Positions 10,270 to 20,681 of a stretch of 64,000 bases of DNA are shown here, piece after piece. Source of the DNA: Rhizobacter sp. AJA081-3 (lineage in GTDB: Bacteria; Pseudomonadota; Gammaproteobacteria; Burkholderiales; Burkholderiaceae_C); assembly GCF_017795745.1 (NCBI RefSeq), contig NZ_CP059067.1, positions 930,001 through 994,000 on the forward strand. The letters run 5' to 3'. The stretch's first letter is position 1. Each line of letters opens with the position of its first letter. The notes under the pieces were generated by a model. That model was given only the letters and a program-made list of their open reading frames with translations. It was not told the origin of the DNA and did no database searches. The position numbers were made by a program, and so were the translations under genes.

Positions 10270-10974
10270 ATGGACGAACGACTCGACGAACTTCAGCAAC
10301 GAATCGGCCACCGATTCCGCCAGGCCGATCTGCTGCCGCGTGCGCTCACGCACCGCAGCTTCGGCGCCGATCACAATGAGCGGCTCGAATTCCTCGGCGA
10401 TGCCGTGCTCAGCCTGGCTGTCTCCAGCCTGCTGTTCGACCGCTTTGCCGGCTCCGATGAAGGCGACCTGACGCGCGTGCGCGCCCACCTGGTTCGCGAG
10501 GAGAGCCTGCACCGTGTCGCCCTGCAGGTCGGCCTGCCCGAGGTGCTGCGGCTGTCCGAGGGCGAAGCCCGCGGCGGCGGCGCGCAGCGTGCGTCCATCC
10601 TCGCCGATGCGCTGGAGGCGGTGATCGGCGCGGTGTTCCTCGACGGCGGCTTCGAATCGGCGCGTGCGCTGGTACAGCGACTGTTCGGCGAGGTCATCGC
10701 GGGCACCGACATCGGCGGCTGGGCCAAGGACGCCAAGACCGAGCTGCAGGAATGGCTGCAGGCTCGGCGCCTGCCGGTGCCGACCTACCGCATCAGCGGC
10801 ACACGCGGCCAGGCGCATGCGCAGACCTTCGAGGTCGATTGCGAGGTGCCGGCACTGGGCCTGACGCAAGCCGGCGAGGGCAAGTCCCGCCGGCAGGCCG
10901 AGCAGGAAGCGGCACGCCGCATGATCGACCTGCTCAAGGCCAGTGACCGCCCCGGCGGCCCGCTCCGCTCATGA
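10270..10974 (+). CDS. rnc: Ribonuclease III
   Basis: 234-residue double-strand-specific endoribonuclease for rRNA and mRNA processing. The RNase III signature [14 protein letters not shown] is at about residues 36-49, with the second acidic cluster [16 protein letters not shown]; a double-stranded RNA-binding domain follows ([20 protein letters not shown] to the Ala/Arg-rich end). The ATG at 10270 is preferred over a GTG 30 bases earlier. Its stop overlaps the era start (ATGA). Confidence 0.97.
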   Translation: MDERLDELQQRIGHRFRQADLLPRALTHRSFGADHNERLEFLGDAVLSLAVSSLLFDRFAGSDEGDLTRVRAHLVREESLHRVALQVGLPEVLRLSEGEARGGGAQRASILADALEAVIGAVFLDGGFESARALVQRLFGEVIAGTDIGGWAKDAKTELQEWLQARRLPVPTYRISGTRGQAHAQTFEVDCEVPALGLTQAGEGKSRRQAEQEAARRMIDLLKASDRPGGPLRS

Positions 10975-11897
10975 CGAACACCCCCTCGGCCGAAGAACCT
11001 CCTGCGGCGCAGCGCTGCGGCCTGATCGCCATCGTCGGCCGGCCGAACGTCGGCAAGTCGACATTGCTGAATGCATTGGTCGGCCAGAAGATCAGCATCA
11101 CCTCGGCCAAGGCGCAGACCACCCGCCACCGCATCACCGGCATCCGCACGGTGGGCGACTCGCAGTTCGTCTTCGTCGACACGCCCGGCTTCCAGACGCG
11201 CCACGCCGCAGCGCTGAACCGCACGCTGAACCGCACGGTGCAGGGCGTGCTGACCGATGTCGATGTGGTGCTCTTCGTCGTCGAGGCCGGCCGTTTCGGG
11301 CTGGACGACGCCAAGGTGCTCGCCCTCATCCAGGGCGAGGCCATGAAGGGCAAGCCGGTGTTCCTGATCGCCAACAAGCTCGACGCCGTGCAGCGCCGGG
11401 CCGAACTGGCGCCCTGGCTCAAGAGCATGCAGGACCGCCACGCTTTCGCCGAGTTCGTGCCGCTGTCGGCCAAGAAGGCGGCCGACGTCGAGCGCCTGCT
11501 CGGCATCGTGCGGCCCTATCTTCCAGAGCAGCCCTGGTTCCACGAGGAAGACGCGCTCACCGACCGCAGCGACCGCTTCCTTGCCAGCGAACTCATCCGC
11601 GAGAAGCTGTTCCGCCTGACCGGCGACGAACTGCCCTACACCTCGACGGTGGTGATCGACAAGTACGAGGAAGAAGGCAACCTGCGGCGCATCGCGGCGT
11701 CCATCGTCGTCGAGCGCGACGCGCACAAGGGCATGATCATCGGCGCCGGTGGCGAGCGGCTCAAGCGCATCGGTTCCGAGGCGCGCCAGGAGCTCGAGAA
11801 GCTGCTGGACGCCAAGGTGTTCCTCGAGCTGTTCGTCAAGGTGCGATCCGGCTGGGCGGCCGACGAGGACCACCTGCGCAGCTACGGCTACGAGTAA
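10971..11897 (+). CDS. era: GTPase Era
   Basis: 308-residue GTPase that binds the 3' end of 16S rRNA during 30S assembly. G1 [13 protein letters not shown]2 [10 protein letters not shown]3 DTPGF and G4 NKLD are all present, and a KH RNA-binding domain occupies the C-terminal third ([21 protein letters not shown]). The rnc-era four-base overlap is the standard arrangement. Confidence 0.98.
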   Translation: MTNTPSAEEPPAAQRCGLIAIVGRPNVGKSTLLNALVGQKISITSAKAQTTRHRITGIRTVGDSQFVFVDTPGFQTRHAAALNRTLNRTVQGVLTDVDVVLFVVEAGRFGLDDAKVLALIQGEAMKGKPVFLIANKLDAVQRRAELAPWLKSMQDRHAFAEFVPLSAKKAADVERLLGIVRPYLPEQPWFHEEDALTDRSDRFLASELIREKLFRLTGDELPYTSTVVIDKYEEEGNLRRIAASIVVERDAHKGMIIGAGGERLKRIGSEARQELEKLLDAKVFLELFVKVRSGWAADEDHLRSYGYE

Positions 11898-11899
11898 CG

Positions 11900-12670
11900 A
11901 TGGCCACGGCGCGCGGCGCGGCCCCGCTGGCGGCCTTCGTGCTGCACCGATACGACTGGAGCGAATCCAGCCTGATTCTCGATCTGTTCACTCGTTCGCA
12001 GGGCCGCGTGGCGGTGGCGGCGCGCGGAGCCAAGAAGCCGCACTCCAATCTGCGTGCGATCCTCTTGCCGTTTCAGCGCGTCCATGTCTCGCTGGGCCGG
12101 CTGCCGGAAGGCGAGGGTGCTGGCGAGGTGCAGACGCTGCGCCAGGCCGAGTGGGGCGGCGGCGCGGCCATGCTGACCGGGGCGGCGCTGTTCAGCGGCT
12201 TCTACCTCAACGAATTGCTGATGAAGCTGCTCGCCCGGCACGACCCGCACCCGGTGCTCTTCGATGCCTATGCGCAGACCCTGCCGCTGCTCGGCCCCGG
12301 CGAAGATGCCCGCACGCAGACGGCGCTGCGCGCCTTCGAGCTCACGCTGCTGCAGGAGATCGGGCTGCTGCCCGACCTGAGCGTGGCGACGCAGACGCAG
12401 CAACCCTTGCAGTCCGCAGCGCTGTACGCGCTTCGGCCGGAGGCCGGCGTCATCGAGGCGCGCGGCGACGAGTCGGGCATGCCGGGCGCCACGCTGGTCG
12501 GTGTGCAGGCCGCGCTCGAGCACGGCAGCCTCGAGGCCCTGCACCAGGTCTGTGCCGGCGCGCTACCGGCGCTGAAGGCACAGTTGCGCGCGCTGCTTCA
12601 CTATCATCTCGGCTCCGCCCCCTTGCGCACCCGCCAGGCGATGCTGGACGTGCAGAACCTCGCCCCATGA
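11900..12670 (+). CDS. recO: DNA repair protein RecO
   Basis: 256-residue RecFOR-pathway protein that loads RecA onto SSB-coated DNA. The N-terminal OB-fold has FVLHRYDWSESSLILDLFTRSQGRVAVAARGAKK, as expected; the central part is helical. It begins two bases after era and its stop overlaps pdxJ (ATGA). No zinc cysteines are seen, as in many proteobacterial RecO proteins. Confidence 0.95.
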   Translation: MATARGAAPLAAFVLHRYDWSESSLILDLFTRSQGRVAVAARGAKKPHSNLRAILLPFQRVHVSLGRLPEGEGAGEVQTLRQAEWGGGAAMLTGAALFSGFYLNELLMKLLARHDPHPVLFDAYAQTLPLLGPGEDARTQTALRAFELTLLQEIGLLPDLSVATQTQQPLQSAALYALRPEAGVIEARGDESGMPGATLVGVQAALEHGSLEALHQVCAGALPALKAQLRALLHYHLGSAPLRTRQAMLDVQNLAP

Positions 12671-13464
12671 ATCCACTGCTGACCACCGGACTCGACGCCC
12701 ACCGCGGCATGACCGCGCTGTCGGTCAACCTCAACAAGGTGGCCCTGCTTCGCAACACACGCGCGCTGGGCATCCCGAGCGTGACGCGCGCTGCCACGCT
12801 GGCGCTGGAGGCCGGCTGCCAGGGCATCACGGTGCACCCACGGCCCGACGAGCGCCATATTCGCGCGCAGGACGTCGTCGACCTCGGCGAACTGCTGAAG
12901 TCCTGGCCGCAGGCCGAGTACAACATCGAAGGCAACCCTTTTCACAACCTGATGGACTGCGTTCGCGACCTGGTGCGCCGTGGCCTTCCGGTGCACCAGG
13001 TCACCTTCGTGCCCGACAGCGTCGATCAGCCGACCTCCGACCACGGCTGGCGCTTCCCGCAGGACCTGCAGCGCCTGGCGCCGCTGGTTGCCGAGTGCCG
13101 GGCGATGGGTCTGCGTGTGAGCCTGTTCATGGACCCGGAGCCAGGCCAGATGCGCGGTGCGCGCGAGGCCGGCGCCGACCGCGTCGAGCTCTACACCGAG
13201 ACCTATGCCCGTGCCCACGGCACGCCGCAGCAGGCGCCCGTGCTGGCCGGCTTCACCGCGTCGGCGCAGGCCGCGCTGGCCGAAGGCCTGGGCTTGAACG
13301 CCGGCCACGACCTGAACCGCGACAACCTCACCGACTTCCTGCAGGCCGTGCCGGGCATCCAGGAGGTCTCGATCGGCCATGCGCTGATTGCGGATGCGCT
13401 GGAGCTCGGTCTGGCAGAGACGGTGCGCGACTACCTGCGCTGCATCCACCGGGCGCACGCCTGA
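12667..13464 (+). CDS. pdxJ: Pyridoxine 5'-phosphate synthase PdxJ
   Basis: 265-residue TIM-barrel enzyme that joins deoxyxylulose 5-phosphate and 3-amino-2-oxopropyl phosphate to make pyridoxine 5'-phosphate. Family segments are [45 protein letters not shown] and [12 protein letters not shown]. It is slightly longer than usual because of about 18 extra N-terminal residues; the overlapping ATG at 12667 supports this start. Confidence 0.97.
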   Translation: MNPLLTTGLDAHRGMTALSVNLNKVALLRNTRALGIPSVTRAATLALEAGCQGITVHPRPDERHIRAQDVVDLGELLKSWPQAEYNIEGNPFHNLMDCVRDLVRRGLPVHQVTFVPDSVDQPTSDHGWRFPQDLQRLAPLVAECRAMGLRVSLFMDPEPGQMRGAREAGADRVELYTETYARAHGTPQQAPVLAGFTASAQAALAEGLGLNAGHDLNRDNLTDFLQAVPGIQEVSIGHALIADALELGLAETVRDYLRCIHRAHA

Positions 13465-13471
13465 GCCGAGC

Positions 13472-13873
13472 ATGATCTTCGGCATCGGGACGGACATCTG
13501 CGACATCCGGCGCATGCGCGAGACCTACGTGCGACGCGGCGAACGTTTCGCGGCCAAGGTGCTCGGCCCGCACGAGATCGAGGTGTTCCGCCAGCGCTTG
13601 GCCAAGGTCGAGTCGCGCGGCATCAGCTACCTGGCCACGCGCTTCTCGGCCAAGGAGGCCTTCTCCAAGGCCATCGGCATGGGCATGCGCATGCCCATGA
13701 CCTGGCGCGACTGCGAAGTCGTCAAGGCGCCCAGCGGCAAACCCGAGATCCGCCTGCATGGCGCGCTGGCCGAGTGGTTCGAGACACGCGGCCTGCGCGC
13801 CCACGTCAGCGTGACCGACGAAACCGACTACGCGGCGAGCTTCGTCGTCGTCGAAACCCGAGAGAACCGATGA
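13472..13873 (+). CDS. acpS: Holo-ACP synthase AcpS
   Basis: 133-residue phosphopantetheinyl transferase that activates AcpP using coenzyme A. Motifs are the metal-binding [11 protein letters not shown] at the N-terminus and [15 protein letters not shown] in the middle. It starts 7 bp after pdxJ and overlaps nagZ by four bases. Its substrate AcpP is encoded at 633-875. Confidence 0.97.
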   Translation: MIFGIGTDICDIRRMRETYVRRGERFAAKVLGPHEIEVFRQRLAKVESRGISYLATRFSAKEAFSKAIGMGMRMPMTWRDCEVVKAPSGKPEIRLHGALAEWFETRGLRAHVSVTDETDYAASFVVVETRENR

Positions 13874-14928
13874 GCCCCCATTGCCCCGTCATCCTGGACA
13901 TCGCCGGCCTGAGCCTGTCGGCCGACGATCGCCGCCGCCTGCAGCACCCGCTGACCGGCGGGCTGATCCTGTTCGCGCGCAACTGGTCCGAGCGCCGCCA
14001 GCTCGTCGAGCTGACCGCCGAGATCAAGTCGCTGCGCGCCGACCTGCTGATCTGCGTCGATCACGAAGGCGGGCGTGTGCAGCGTTTCCGCACTGACGGC
14101 TTCACGCACCTGCCGCCGATGCGCGCGCTGGGTGAGCTGTGGATGCGCGACCCGCTCACCGCCACCGACGCCGCCACCGCTGCCGGCCAGGTGCTTGGCA
14201 TGGAGCTGCGCGCCTGCGGTGTCGACCTCAGCTTCACGCCGGTGCTCGACCTCGACCACGGCGGCAGCAGCGTCATCGGCGACCGCGCTTTCCACCGCGA
14301 TGCGCGCGTGGCCACGATGCTGGCCAAGAGCCTGATGCATGGCCTGCTGCTGGCCGGCATGGCCAACTGCGGCAAGCATTTCCCGGGGCACGGCTTCGTG
14401 AAGGCCGACAGCCACACCGAGGTGCCGGTCGACAAGCGCAGCCTGAAGGCCATCCTGGCTGACGACGCCAAGCCCTACGAGTGGCTGTCCACCAGCCTGG
14501 CCAGCGTGATGCCGGCGCACGTGGTCTACCCGAAGGTCGATGCCCACCCGGCCGGCTTCTCGCCGCGCTGGCTGAAGGAGATCCTGCGCCTGCAGCTCGG
14601 TTTCACCGGCGCCGTGTTCAGCGACGACCTCAGCATGGAGGGCGCTCGCCGCGTCGGCGGCGTCGAGGTCAGTTATGCCGAGGCCGCCGCCATCGCGCTC
14701 GACGCCGGTTGCGACCTGGTGCTGCTGTGCAACCAGTCGGTGGACGGCGGTGCGGCCGTCGACGCCTTGCTCGACGGCCTGGAGGCGCAGCATGCACAAG
14801 GCCACTGGCAATCCGACCCCGACAGCGAGGCGCGACGCCAGCGCCTGCTGCCGCAGACCGCGCCGCTGGCCTGGGACGACCTGATGCACGACCCGCTGTA
14901 CCAGCGCGCGCTGGAACGGCTGCCCTAG
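13870..14928 (+). CDS. nagZ: Beta-N-acetylhexosaminidase NagZ
   Basis: 352-residue cytoplasmic family-3 glycosidase that trims N-acetylglucosamine from recycled muropeptides. The diagnostic KHFPGHG loop is present, as are [18 protein letters not shown] and the catalytic segment [10 protein letters not shown] with the Asp nucleophile. Last gene of the rnc-era-recO-pdxJ-acpS-nagZ overlap series; the convergent rne gene ends 59 bp downstream. Confidence 0.96.
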   Translation: MSPHCPVILDIAGLSLSADDRRRLQHPLTGGLILFARNWSERRQLVELTAEIKSLRADLLICVDHEGGRVQRFRTDGFTHLPPMRALGELWMRDPLTATDAATAAGQVLGMELRACGVDLSFTPVLDLDHGGSSVIGDRAFHRDARVATMLAKSLMHGLLLAGMANCGKHFPGHGFVKADSHTEVPVDKRSLKAILADDAKPYEWLSTSLASVMPAHVVYPKVDAHPAGFSPRWLKEILRLQLGFTGAVFSDDLSMEGARRVGGVEVSYAEAAAIALDAGCDLVLLCNQSVDGGAAVDALLDGLEAQHAQGHWQSDPDSEARRQRLLPQTAPLAWDDLMHDPLYQRALERLP

Positions 14929-14932
14929 AAAC

Positions 14933-14969
14933 GACAACGCCGCCGAAGCCTGGGCCGCGGCGGCGTGTC
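14933..14969. terminator. Hairpin between convergent nagZ and rne
   Basis: ACGCCGCCG (14937-14945) pairs perfectly with CGGCGGCGT (14958-14966), and the outer GAC/GTC bases extend the stem. It has no T-run on the plus strand and a short T-containing tract on the minus strand. Placed in the 59-bp gap between two converging genes, it is a plausible shared terminator. Confidence 0.55.
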
Positions 14970-14987
14970 GCACAAGGCGACGCGTAC

Positions 14988-17900
14988 TTACTGCGGTGCG
15001 CGCGGCTCCTGCGCAGCCTGGTCGAAGGGCAGGGTGATCTGCGAGAGATCCTTGCGCGTCTCGACCAGCACCAGCGGGCCTTCGTCGGCCACCACCACCG
15101 GCTTGCGCTCGCGCGGCACGTGCACGGGCTTCGGCTCGTTGGCCATCGCCTCCTGCACGGCGCGGATCTTGTCGGCGTCGGAGTTCACCCACTGCAGACC
15201 AGCGGATTGCGCGACCTCGGCCAGCTGACCGGCGGGCAGCACGAAGGGTTCGACCTTCGTGACGACGGGTGCAGCGGCGGGGACCGGTGCTGCCACGGGG
15301 GCGGCCACAGGCGCCGGTGCTGCGACGAACGGCGCGACGAAGGCTTCGGCCAGCGGCTCGGCAATCGGTTCGACCGCAGCCACCGGTTGCGCGACTGATT
15401 CGGCCGCAGCCACCGGCGCATATTCGGCGAACTCGGCGGGCACGGCGCCTTGTTCGGCGATGGCCGGCATGCCCTCGCCGAGCGGTACTTCGCTGCCCGG
15501 CGCGGCTTCGTCACGGCGCTCACGGCGCTGACGATCGCGGCCACCGCGACCACCACGACGGCGGCTGTCGCGCTCCTCGCCGCCTTCGGTCGCCTGCGGC
15601 GCGGCCTCGGCGGCCCCGCTGCTCACGACCTCGGTGGCGACTTCGCCTTCAGCGCTCACCGGCGTATCGCCTACCGCGCCTTCGGCTCCGCGCGATTCAT
15701 CGCGGTCACGACCACCGCGCCCACGGCGGTTGCGACGGCGGCCATTGCGTTCGGCCTGCGCCTCGCCGCTCTCGGCAGCACCCTCTGCCACCGGGATGGT
15801 GTCGACGAAGGCCTGCTGCACGGGCACAGCCTCTGCGCTGCCCGCCTCGGGTGCGGGACGGCGCTCGCTGCGCTCGGTACGATCACCGCGCTCGCCACGC
15901 TCGCCCCGGCCACCGCGGCGGCCTTCGCCACGCGCTTCGCCGCGCGTTTCGACGCCGGCCTCGGTGCGCACGGTGGCTTCTTCACCTTCCGGACGCTCGC
16001 TGCGCTCGCCACGTTCGTTGCGCGGCCCGCGCCCGTCGCGACCACCGCCTTCACCGCGTCCGTCACGGCCACCACGGCCACCGCGGCCGTCGGCACGTGC
16101 TTCGCCACCACGTTCGCCGCGCTCGCCACGTTCACCTCGCTTGGCATCGCGGCCACCGCGGCCGCCACGCTCGCCGCGGCCTTCACGGCGCGGCTCGCCG
16201 GCAGCCGGAATCGCAGGCTTGGCGGCCGGGGCCGGTGCTGCAGCCGGCGTGCTCGGCTCGGCCGAGAACAGGCGCTTGACCCAGCCGAAGAATCCCGTGC
16301 CGGCCGCAGCCGCCACAGGTGCCGCCACCACCGGCGCCGGCGCGGCCACCGGGGCCACCGCGACGGGTTCGGGCTTGGGCACCGGCTGGGGCGCGGGCGT
16401 CTCGGGCATGATCCCCTTGATCACCGGCTCCTGCTTGGGCTTGGCCTTCTCGCGACGGGTGATGCCGACTTCCTCGTCCATCTCGTCGATCATCGTGTAG
16501 CTGGCCTGCAGGTTCTCCAGACGCGGGTCGTCGTGGCGCAGGCGCTCGAGCCGGTAGTTCGGCGTGTCGAGGTTCTTGTTCGGCACCAGCAGCACGGTGA
16601 CGCGCTGCTTCAGCTCGATCTTGGTGATCTCGGTGCGCTTCTCGTTGAGCAGGAACGACACCACTTCCACCGGCACCTGCACATGCACGGCGGCGGTGTT
16701 CTCCTTCATCGACTCCTCCTGCACCATGCGCAGGATCTGCAGCGCGGAGCTCTCGGTGTCGCGGATGTGGCCGGTGCCGTTGCAGCGCGGGCAGGTGATG
16801 TGGCTGCCTTCGCTCAGCGCCGGGCGCAGGCGCTGGCGGCTGAGTTCGAGCAGGCCGAACTTGCTGATCGAGCTGAACTGCACGCGGGCGCGGTCTTGCC
16901 GAAGCGCGTCGCGAAGCCGGGTCTCGACCTCGCGGCGGTTCTTCGACTCTTCCATGTCGATGAAGTCGACGACGATCAGGCCGCCCAGGTCGCGCAGGCG
17001 CATCTGGCGGGCGATCTCATCGGCCGCTTCGAGGTTGGTGCGGGTCGCGGTCTCCTCGATGTCGCTGCCGCGCGTGCTGCGCGCCGAGTTCACGTCCACA
17101 GAGACCAGCGCCTCGGTGTGGTCGATCACAATGGCGCCGCCCGAGGGAAGGTTCACTGTGCGCGAGAACGCCGTCTCGATCTGGTGCTCGATCTGGAAGC
17201 GGCTGAACAGCGGCGCATCGTCCCGGTAGCGCTTGACCTTGTTTGCCGTCTCCGGCATCACGTGGGTCATGAACTGCAGCGCCTGATCGTAGATGTCGTC
17301 GGTGTCGATCAGGATCTCGCCGATGTCGGCGGTGAAGTAGTCGCGGATCGCGCGGATCACCAGGCTCGATTCCTGGTAGATCAGGAACGCGCCCTTGCCG
17401 CCCTTGGAAGCGCCGTCGATGGCCTCCCACAGCTTGAGCATGTAGTTCAGGTCCCACTGCAGCTCGGCGGCCGAGCGGCCGATGCCAGCGGTGCGGGCGA
17501 TCAGGCTCATGCCCTTGGGGTACTCGAGCTGGTCGAGGTTTTCCTTCAGCTCCTCGCGGTCCTCGCCCTCGATGCGCCGGCTCACGCCGCCGCCGCGCGG
17601 GTTGTTGGGCATCAGCACCAGGTAGCGGCCGGCCAGCGAGACGAAGGTGGTCAGCGCCGCGCCCTTGTTGCCGCGCTCTTCCTTCTCGACCTGGACCAGC
17701 AGCTCCTGGCCGTTGGAGATGACGTCCTGGATCTTCGCGTCGCGCACGCTGGCGCCTTCGCGGAAGTAGTTCTTGGAGATTTCCTTGAACGGCAGGAAGC
17801 CGTGGCGGTCTTCGCCGTAGTCGACGAAGCAGGCCTCCAGCGACGGCTCGACGCGCGTCACGACGGCCTTGTAGATGTTGCCCTTGCGCTGTTCGCGCCC

Positions 17901-17996
17901 TTCGATCTCGGTCTCGAAGTCGAGCAGCTTCTGCCCGTCGACGATCGCCAGGCGACGCTCTTCCTGCTGCGTCGCATTGATCAGCATGCGTTTCAT
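14988..17996 (-). CDS. rne: Ribonuclease E
   Basis: 1002-residue endoribonuclease and degradosome scaffold. The catalytic half has an S1 domain ([23 protein letters not shown]), the metal-binding aspartates in [10 protein letters not shown] and [10 protein letters not shown], and the zinc-link cysteines 402 and 405 in [10 protein letters not shown]. The C-terminal half (from about residue 520) is low complexity: Pro/Ala-rich, then long Arg/Gly/Glu-rich tracts that would bind RNA, then an Ala/Pro/Val-rich tail. The ATG at 17996 has GGAGGAG seven bases upstream; a GTG six bases earlier is less likely. It is divergent from rluC. Confidence 0.96.
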   Translation of the reverse strand: MKRMLINATQQEERRLAIVDGQKLLDFETEIEGREQRKGNIYKAVVTRVEPSLEACFVDYGEDRHGFLPFKEISKNYFREGASVRDAKIQDVISNGQELLVQVEKEERGNKGAALTTFVSLAGRYLVLMPNNPRGGGVSRRIEGEDREELKENLDQLEYPKGMSLIARTAGIGRSAAELQWDLNYMLKLWEAIDGASKGGKGAFLIYQESSLVIRAIRDYFTADIGEILIDTDDIYDQALQFMTHVMPETANKVKRYRDDAPLFSRFQIEHQIETAFSRTVNLPSGGAIVIDHTEALVSVDVNSARSTRGSDIEETATRTNLEAADEIARQMRLRDLGGLIVVDFIDMEESKNRREVETRLRDALRQDRARVQFSSISKFGLLELSRQRLRPALSEGSHITCPRCNGTGHIRDTESSALQILRMVQEESMKENTAAVHVQVPVEVVSFLLNEKRTEITKIELKQRVTVLLVPNKNLDTPNYRLERLRHDDPRLENLQASYTMIDEMDEEVGITRREKAKPKQEPVIKGIMPETPAPQPVPKPEPVAVAPVAAPAPVVAAPVAAAAGTGFFGWVKRLFSAEPSTPAAAPAPAAKPAIPAAGEPRREGRGERGGRGGRDAKRGERGERGERGGEARADGRGGRGGRDGRGEGGGRDGRGPRNERGERSERPEGEEATVRTEAGVETRGEARGEGRRGGRGERGERGDRTERSERRPAPEAGSAEAVPVQQAFVDTIPVAEGAAESGEAQAERNGRRRNRRGRGGRDRDESRGAEGAVGDTPVSAEGEVATEVVSSGAAEAAPQATEGGEERDSRRRGGRGGRDRQRRERRDEAAPGSEVPLGEGMPAIAEQGAVPAEFAEYAPVAAAESVAQPVAAVEPIAEPLAEAFVAPFVAAPAPVAAPVAAPVPAAAPVVTKVEPFVLPAGQLAEVAQSAGLQWVNSDADKIRAVQEAMANEPKPVHVPRERKPVVVADEGPLVLVETRKDLSQITLPFDQAAQEPRAPQ

Positions 17997-18622
17997 GTGC
18001 ACTCCTCCTGCGCCGCCTTCGTGGGCGGCGCGCTATCGACAGTCACCGCCTGCGGATGCAGGAGGCGACGCTTCGATGCACGAGAAACGCGTGGGAACCG
18101 GAAGGAATCGCCCTGGACTGCCTGGTTGCGGTGTCGATCAGCAGATCGGCCGCAGGGGCAGCGTTGGCGCGTGCGCGACAGTGGGGTGGGCGGTTGGCAC
18201 TGCGCGCTGAGGCCTCGTGGGCCGGCCGCGCGCTGCATGAAAGTCCTGGGTCCTGGGCCACCGGGAACCCGGGAGCGACGGCGCAGCGCAGGACCATGTC
18301 CTGTCAGGCGCACGCTCGCAGCGCGGGGGGTGGGGGACCGGGAACAACATCCGCTGGATCACTGGACGCAGACGGGAGACGTCGGCTTTCGCGGGGCATT
18401 CGCCCTCACGCTCGGCCGCGGGTGTCTCCTGTCCGAAAACCTTGTTGGGTGGTTCGTTCTTCGTTCGCTCTGCCGCTTCGCGCCCTGGGCCGCGGCGTCA
18501 CTTGGGGACGCCGCCCGCCCGGGCAACGTTGCGTTGCATCACCGGGTGGCCGCTCTCCTGAACGGCCCGTCACGCTGGCCTGCGAGGCTAAACTCCGTGG
18601 AATCAAGCACTTAGAGCACAAC
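17997..18622. other. 626-bp divergent region between rne and rluC
   Basis: No convincing protein is seen, although frames stay open because of GC bias. It must hold the rne promoter and leader (minus) and the rluC promoter (plus). Near rluC a TAAACT box is seen at about 18590 without a clear partner. Long rne leaders that carry the RNase E autoregulation site are known in enterobacteria; whether one exists here cannot be read by eye. Confidence 0.5.
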
Positions 18623-19612
18623 GTGAACGCGCCGATTATAGGGGCCAAACCGAAGCCGGCCGCAGCGGCCGCCAATGCCCCGAGCGTGCTGCGTCTCACG
18701 GTCGACGAAGGCTCGCAAGGCCAGCGGCTGGACAACTTCCTGATCCGGCTGCTCAAGGGCGTGCCCAAGACGCACGTCTACCGGGTCATCCGCTCGGGCG
18801 AGGTGCGTGTCAACAAGGGCCGTGCCGCCGCCGACACCCGGCTGGAAATCGGCGACGTGGTGCGCGTGCCGCCGGTGCGCGTGGCCGACCGATCGGCCGA
18901 GCCAGCGGCGCCGGCGCGGGAGTTTCCGGTCGTCTTTGAAGACGAGCACCTGATCGCCGTCGACAAGCCGGCCGGCGTGGCGGTGCACGGCGGAAGCGGG
19001 GTGAGCTTCGGCGTCATCGAGCAGTTGCGCCAGGCGCGGCCGGCGGCTAAGTTCCTCGAACTCGTGCACCGCCTCGACAAGGAGACCTCGGGCCTGCTGC
19101 TGATCGCCAAGAAGCGCTCGGCCCTGGTGGCGCTGCAGGACCAGCTGCGCGAACGCGAAACGGGCAAGACCTACGTGGCGCTGGTGATCGGTGCCTGGCC
19201 GGCCAGCCGCAAGGTCATCGACGTGCCGCTGCACAAGTTCCTCACCGGCGAGGGCGAGCGCCGCGTGCGCGCCGTCGAACCCGGCCACGACGAAGCCAAG
19301 CGCTCGATCACGCTGGTCAAGGTGGCGCAGCGCTATCGCGACTTCACGCTGCTGGACGTGACCATCAAGACCGGCCGCACGCACCAGATCCGCGTGCACC
19401 TGACGCACGAGGGCCACCCCATCGTCGGTGACGCCAAGTACGGCGACTTTGCGCTCAACAAGTCGCTCTCGCGCGGCGCGGCCCATTTCGAGCGCATGTT
19501 CCTGCACGCCCGGCGGCTGCGTTTCCAGCACCCGGCCAGCGGCGAGGTGATCGAGCTCGAATCGCCCCTGCCGGCAGAATGCGTGGCTTTCCTCGCCACA
19601 CTCTCGACATGA
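18623..19612 (+). CDS. rluC: 23S rRNA pseudouridine synthase RluC
   Basis: 329-residue RluA-family enzyme that modifies 23S rRNA. An N-terminal S4 RNA-binding domain (GQRLDNFLIRLLKGVPKTHVYRVIRSGEVRVNKG) is followed by the synthase domain with the catalytic Asp in ELVHRLDKETSG and the TGRTHQIRVHL motif. The GTG at 18623 gives the family's usual start; no strong ribosome site is seen. Divergence from rne is the classical arrangement. Its stop overlaps the next gene (ATGA). Confidence 0.95.
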   Translation: MNAPIIGAKPKPAAAAANAPSVLRLTVDEGSQGQRLDNFLIRLLKGVPKTHVYRVIRSGEVRVNKGRAAADTRLEIGDVVRVPPVRVADRSAEPAAPAREFPVVFEDEHLIAVDKPAGVAVHGGSGVSFGVIEQLRQARPAAKFLELVHRLDKETSGLLLIAKKRSALVALQDQLRERETGKTYVALVIGAWPASRKVIDVPLHKFLTGEGERRVRAVEPGHDEAKRSITLVKVAQRYRDFTLLDVTIKTGRTHQIRVHLTHEGHPIVGDAKYGDFALNKSLSRGAAHFERMFLHARRLRFQHPASGEVIELESPLPAECVAFLATLST

Positions 19613-20271
19613 CACGACCGAGGCAGTTCGACCTGATCGCCTTCGACTGGGACGGCACGCTGTTCGACTCCACTGCGCTGATCGCGCGCTGCATCCAGGC
19701 CGCCTGCGCCGACCTGGGCGTGCCGGTGCCCAGCGACAAGGACGCCAGCTACGTGATCGGCATGGGCCTGATCGAGGCGCTGCAGCATGCCGCGCCGGAC
19801 CTCCCGCGCGAGCGCTACAAGGAGCTCGGCGAGCGCTACCGCCACCATTACTTCGCGAAGCAGCACGAGATCGTGCTGTTCGAGGGCACGCTGGCGATGT
19901 TGCAGGCCTTGAAGGCGCGCAACCACTGGCTGGGCGTGGCCACCGGCAAGTCGCGCCGCGGGCTGGACGAGGCGCTGCAGACCGTGCAGCTGCAGGGCCT
20001 GTTCGACGCCACCCGCACCGCCGACGAGACGGCGTCCAAGCCGGATCCGCAGATGCTGATCGAGCTGATGAGCGAGTTCGGCGTGGAGCCCGAGCGCACC
20101 TTGATGATCGGCGACACCACGCACGACCTGCAGCTCGCCGCCAACGCCGGCGCCGCGGCCATCGGCGTGAGCTACGGCGCGCATGCGCACGAGAGCTTCG
20201 CCGGCTTCGAGACCCGCTACGTGGCGCACTCCACCGCCGAGCTGCACGACTGGCTGATGCGCCATGCCTGA
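19609..20271 (+). CDS. HAD-superfamily phosphatase (phosphoglycolate phosphatase-like)
   Basis: 220-residue hydrolase with the HAD nucleophile pair Asp13/Asp15 in FDWDGTLFDS, the lysine in ASKPDPQ and the acidic motif GDTTHDLQLA. A helical cap lies between motifs I and II (about residues 20-90). The substrate cannot be told; the Gph-like cap suggests a small phosphorylated metabolite. It is coupled to rluC by a four-base overlap and overlaps the next gene by eight bases. Confidence 0.9.
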   Translation: MTRPRQFDLIAFDWDGTLFDSTALIARCIQAACADLGVPVPSDKDASYVIGMGLIEALQHAAPDLPRERYKELGERYRHHYFAKQHEIVLFEGTLAMLQALKARNHWLGVATGKSRRGLDEALQTVQLQGLFDATRTADETASKPDPQMLIELMSEFGVEPERTLMIGDTTHDLQLAANAGAAAIGVSYGAHAHESFAGFETRYVAHSTAELHDWLMRHA

Positions 20272-20653
20272 GGCGGCCGAGCGCGGTCACGCGCAGCACC
20301 TGTGCGCCTCGGAGCAACTGGCCGAGCGCGGCGATGCCATGGTGTTCGACGTGCTGCAGTACCGCCAGCCTGCCCGCGCCTTCGCGCTGCGCTTCGACGG
20401 CCGTGTGGTCGCCTACCTGAACCGCTGCGCGCACGTGCCCGCCGAGATGGACTGGCAGCCCGGCCAGTTCCTCGACAGCGAGCGTGCCTTCATCCTGTGT
20501 TCGATCCACGGTGCGGCCTACGAGCCGTCCAGCGGCCGCTGCGTCGCCGGGCCCTGCGGCCGCGGCCGCCTCGTCGTCATCGACGTCGAGGAACGCGATG
20601 GCCAGGTGTATTGGTATCCTTCCCGCGACACCCAACCCGCCTTTGCCGACTGA
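20264..20653 (+). CDS. Rieske-type [2Fe-2S] protein
   Basis: 129 residues forming a single Rieske domain; cluster ligands are Cys55/His57 (RCAHVP) and Cys79/His82 (LCSIHGAAY). There is no membrane anchor or signal peptide, so it is probably a soluble ferredoxin-like protein in the cytoplasm. A partner oxygenase is not encoded nearby. It overlaps the HAD gene by eight bases and is followed by the S49 peptidase gene, so the three are likely cotranscribed. Confidence 0.88.
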   Translation: MPEAAERGHAQHLCASEQLAERGDAMVFDVLQYRQPARAFALRFDGRVVAYLNRCAHVPAEMDWQPGQFLDSERAFILCSIHGAAYEPSSGRCVAGPCGRGRLVVIDVEERDGQVYWYPSRDTQPAFAD

Positions 20654-20681
20654 CGCGTCGGCCGGGGCCGAAAGCCTTCCC

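Noticed and set aside
15450-18614. A plus-strand open frame of more than 1000 codons opposite rne
   Set aside because: It is the antisense of a GC-rich gene whose minus-strand product has all RNase E motifs; the plus-strand peptide is a low-complexity Ala/Arg/His mix with no domain.
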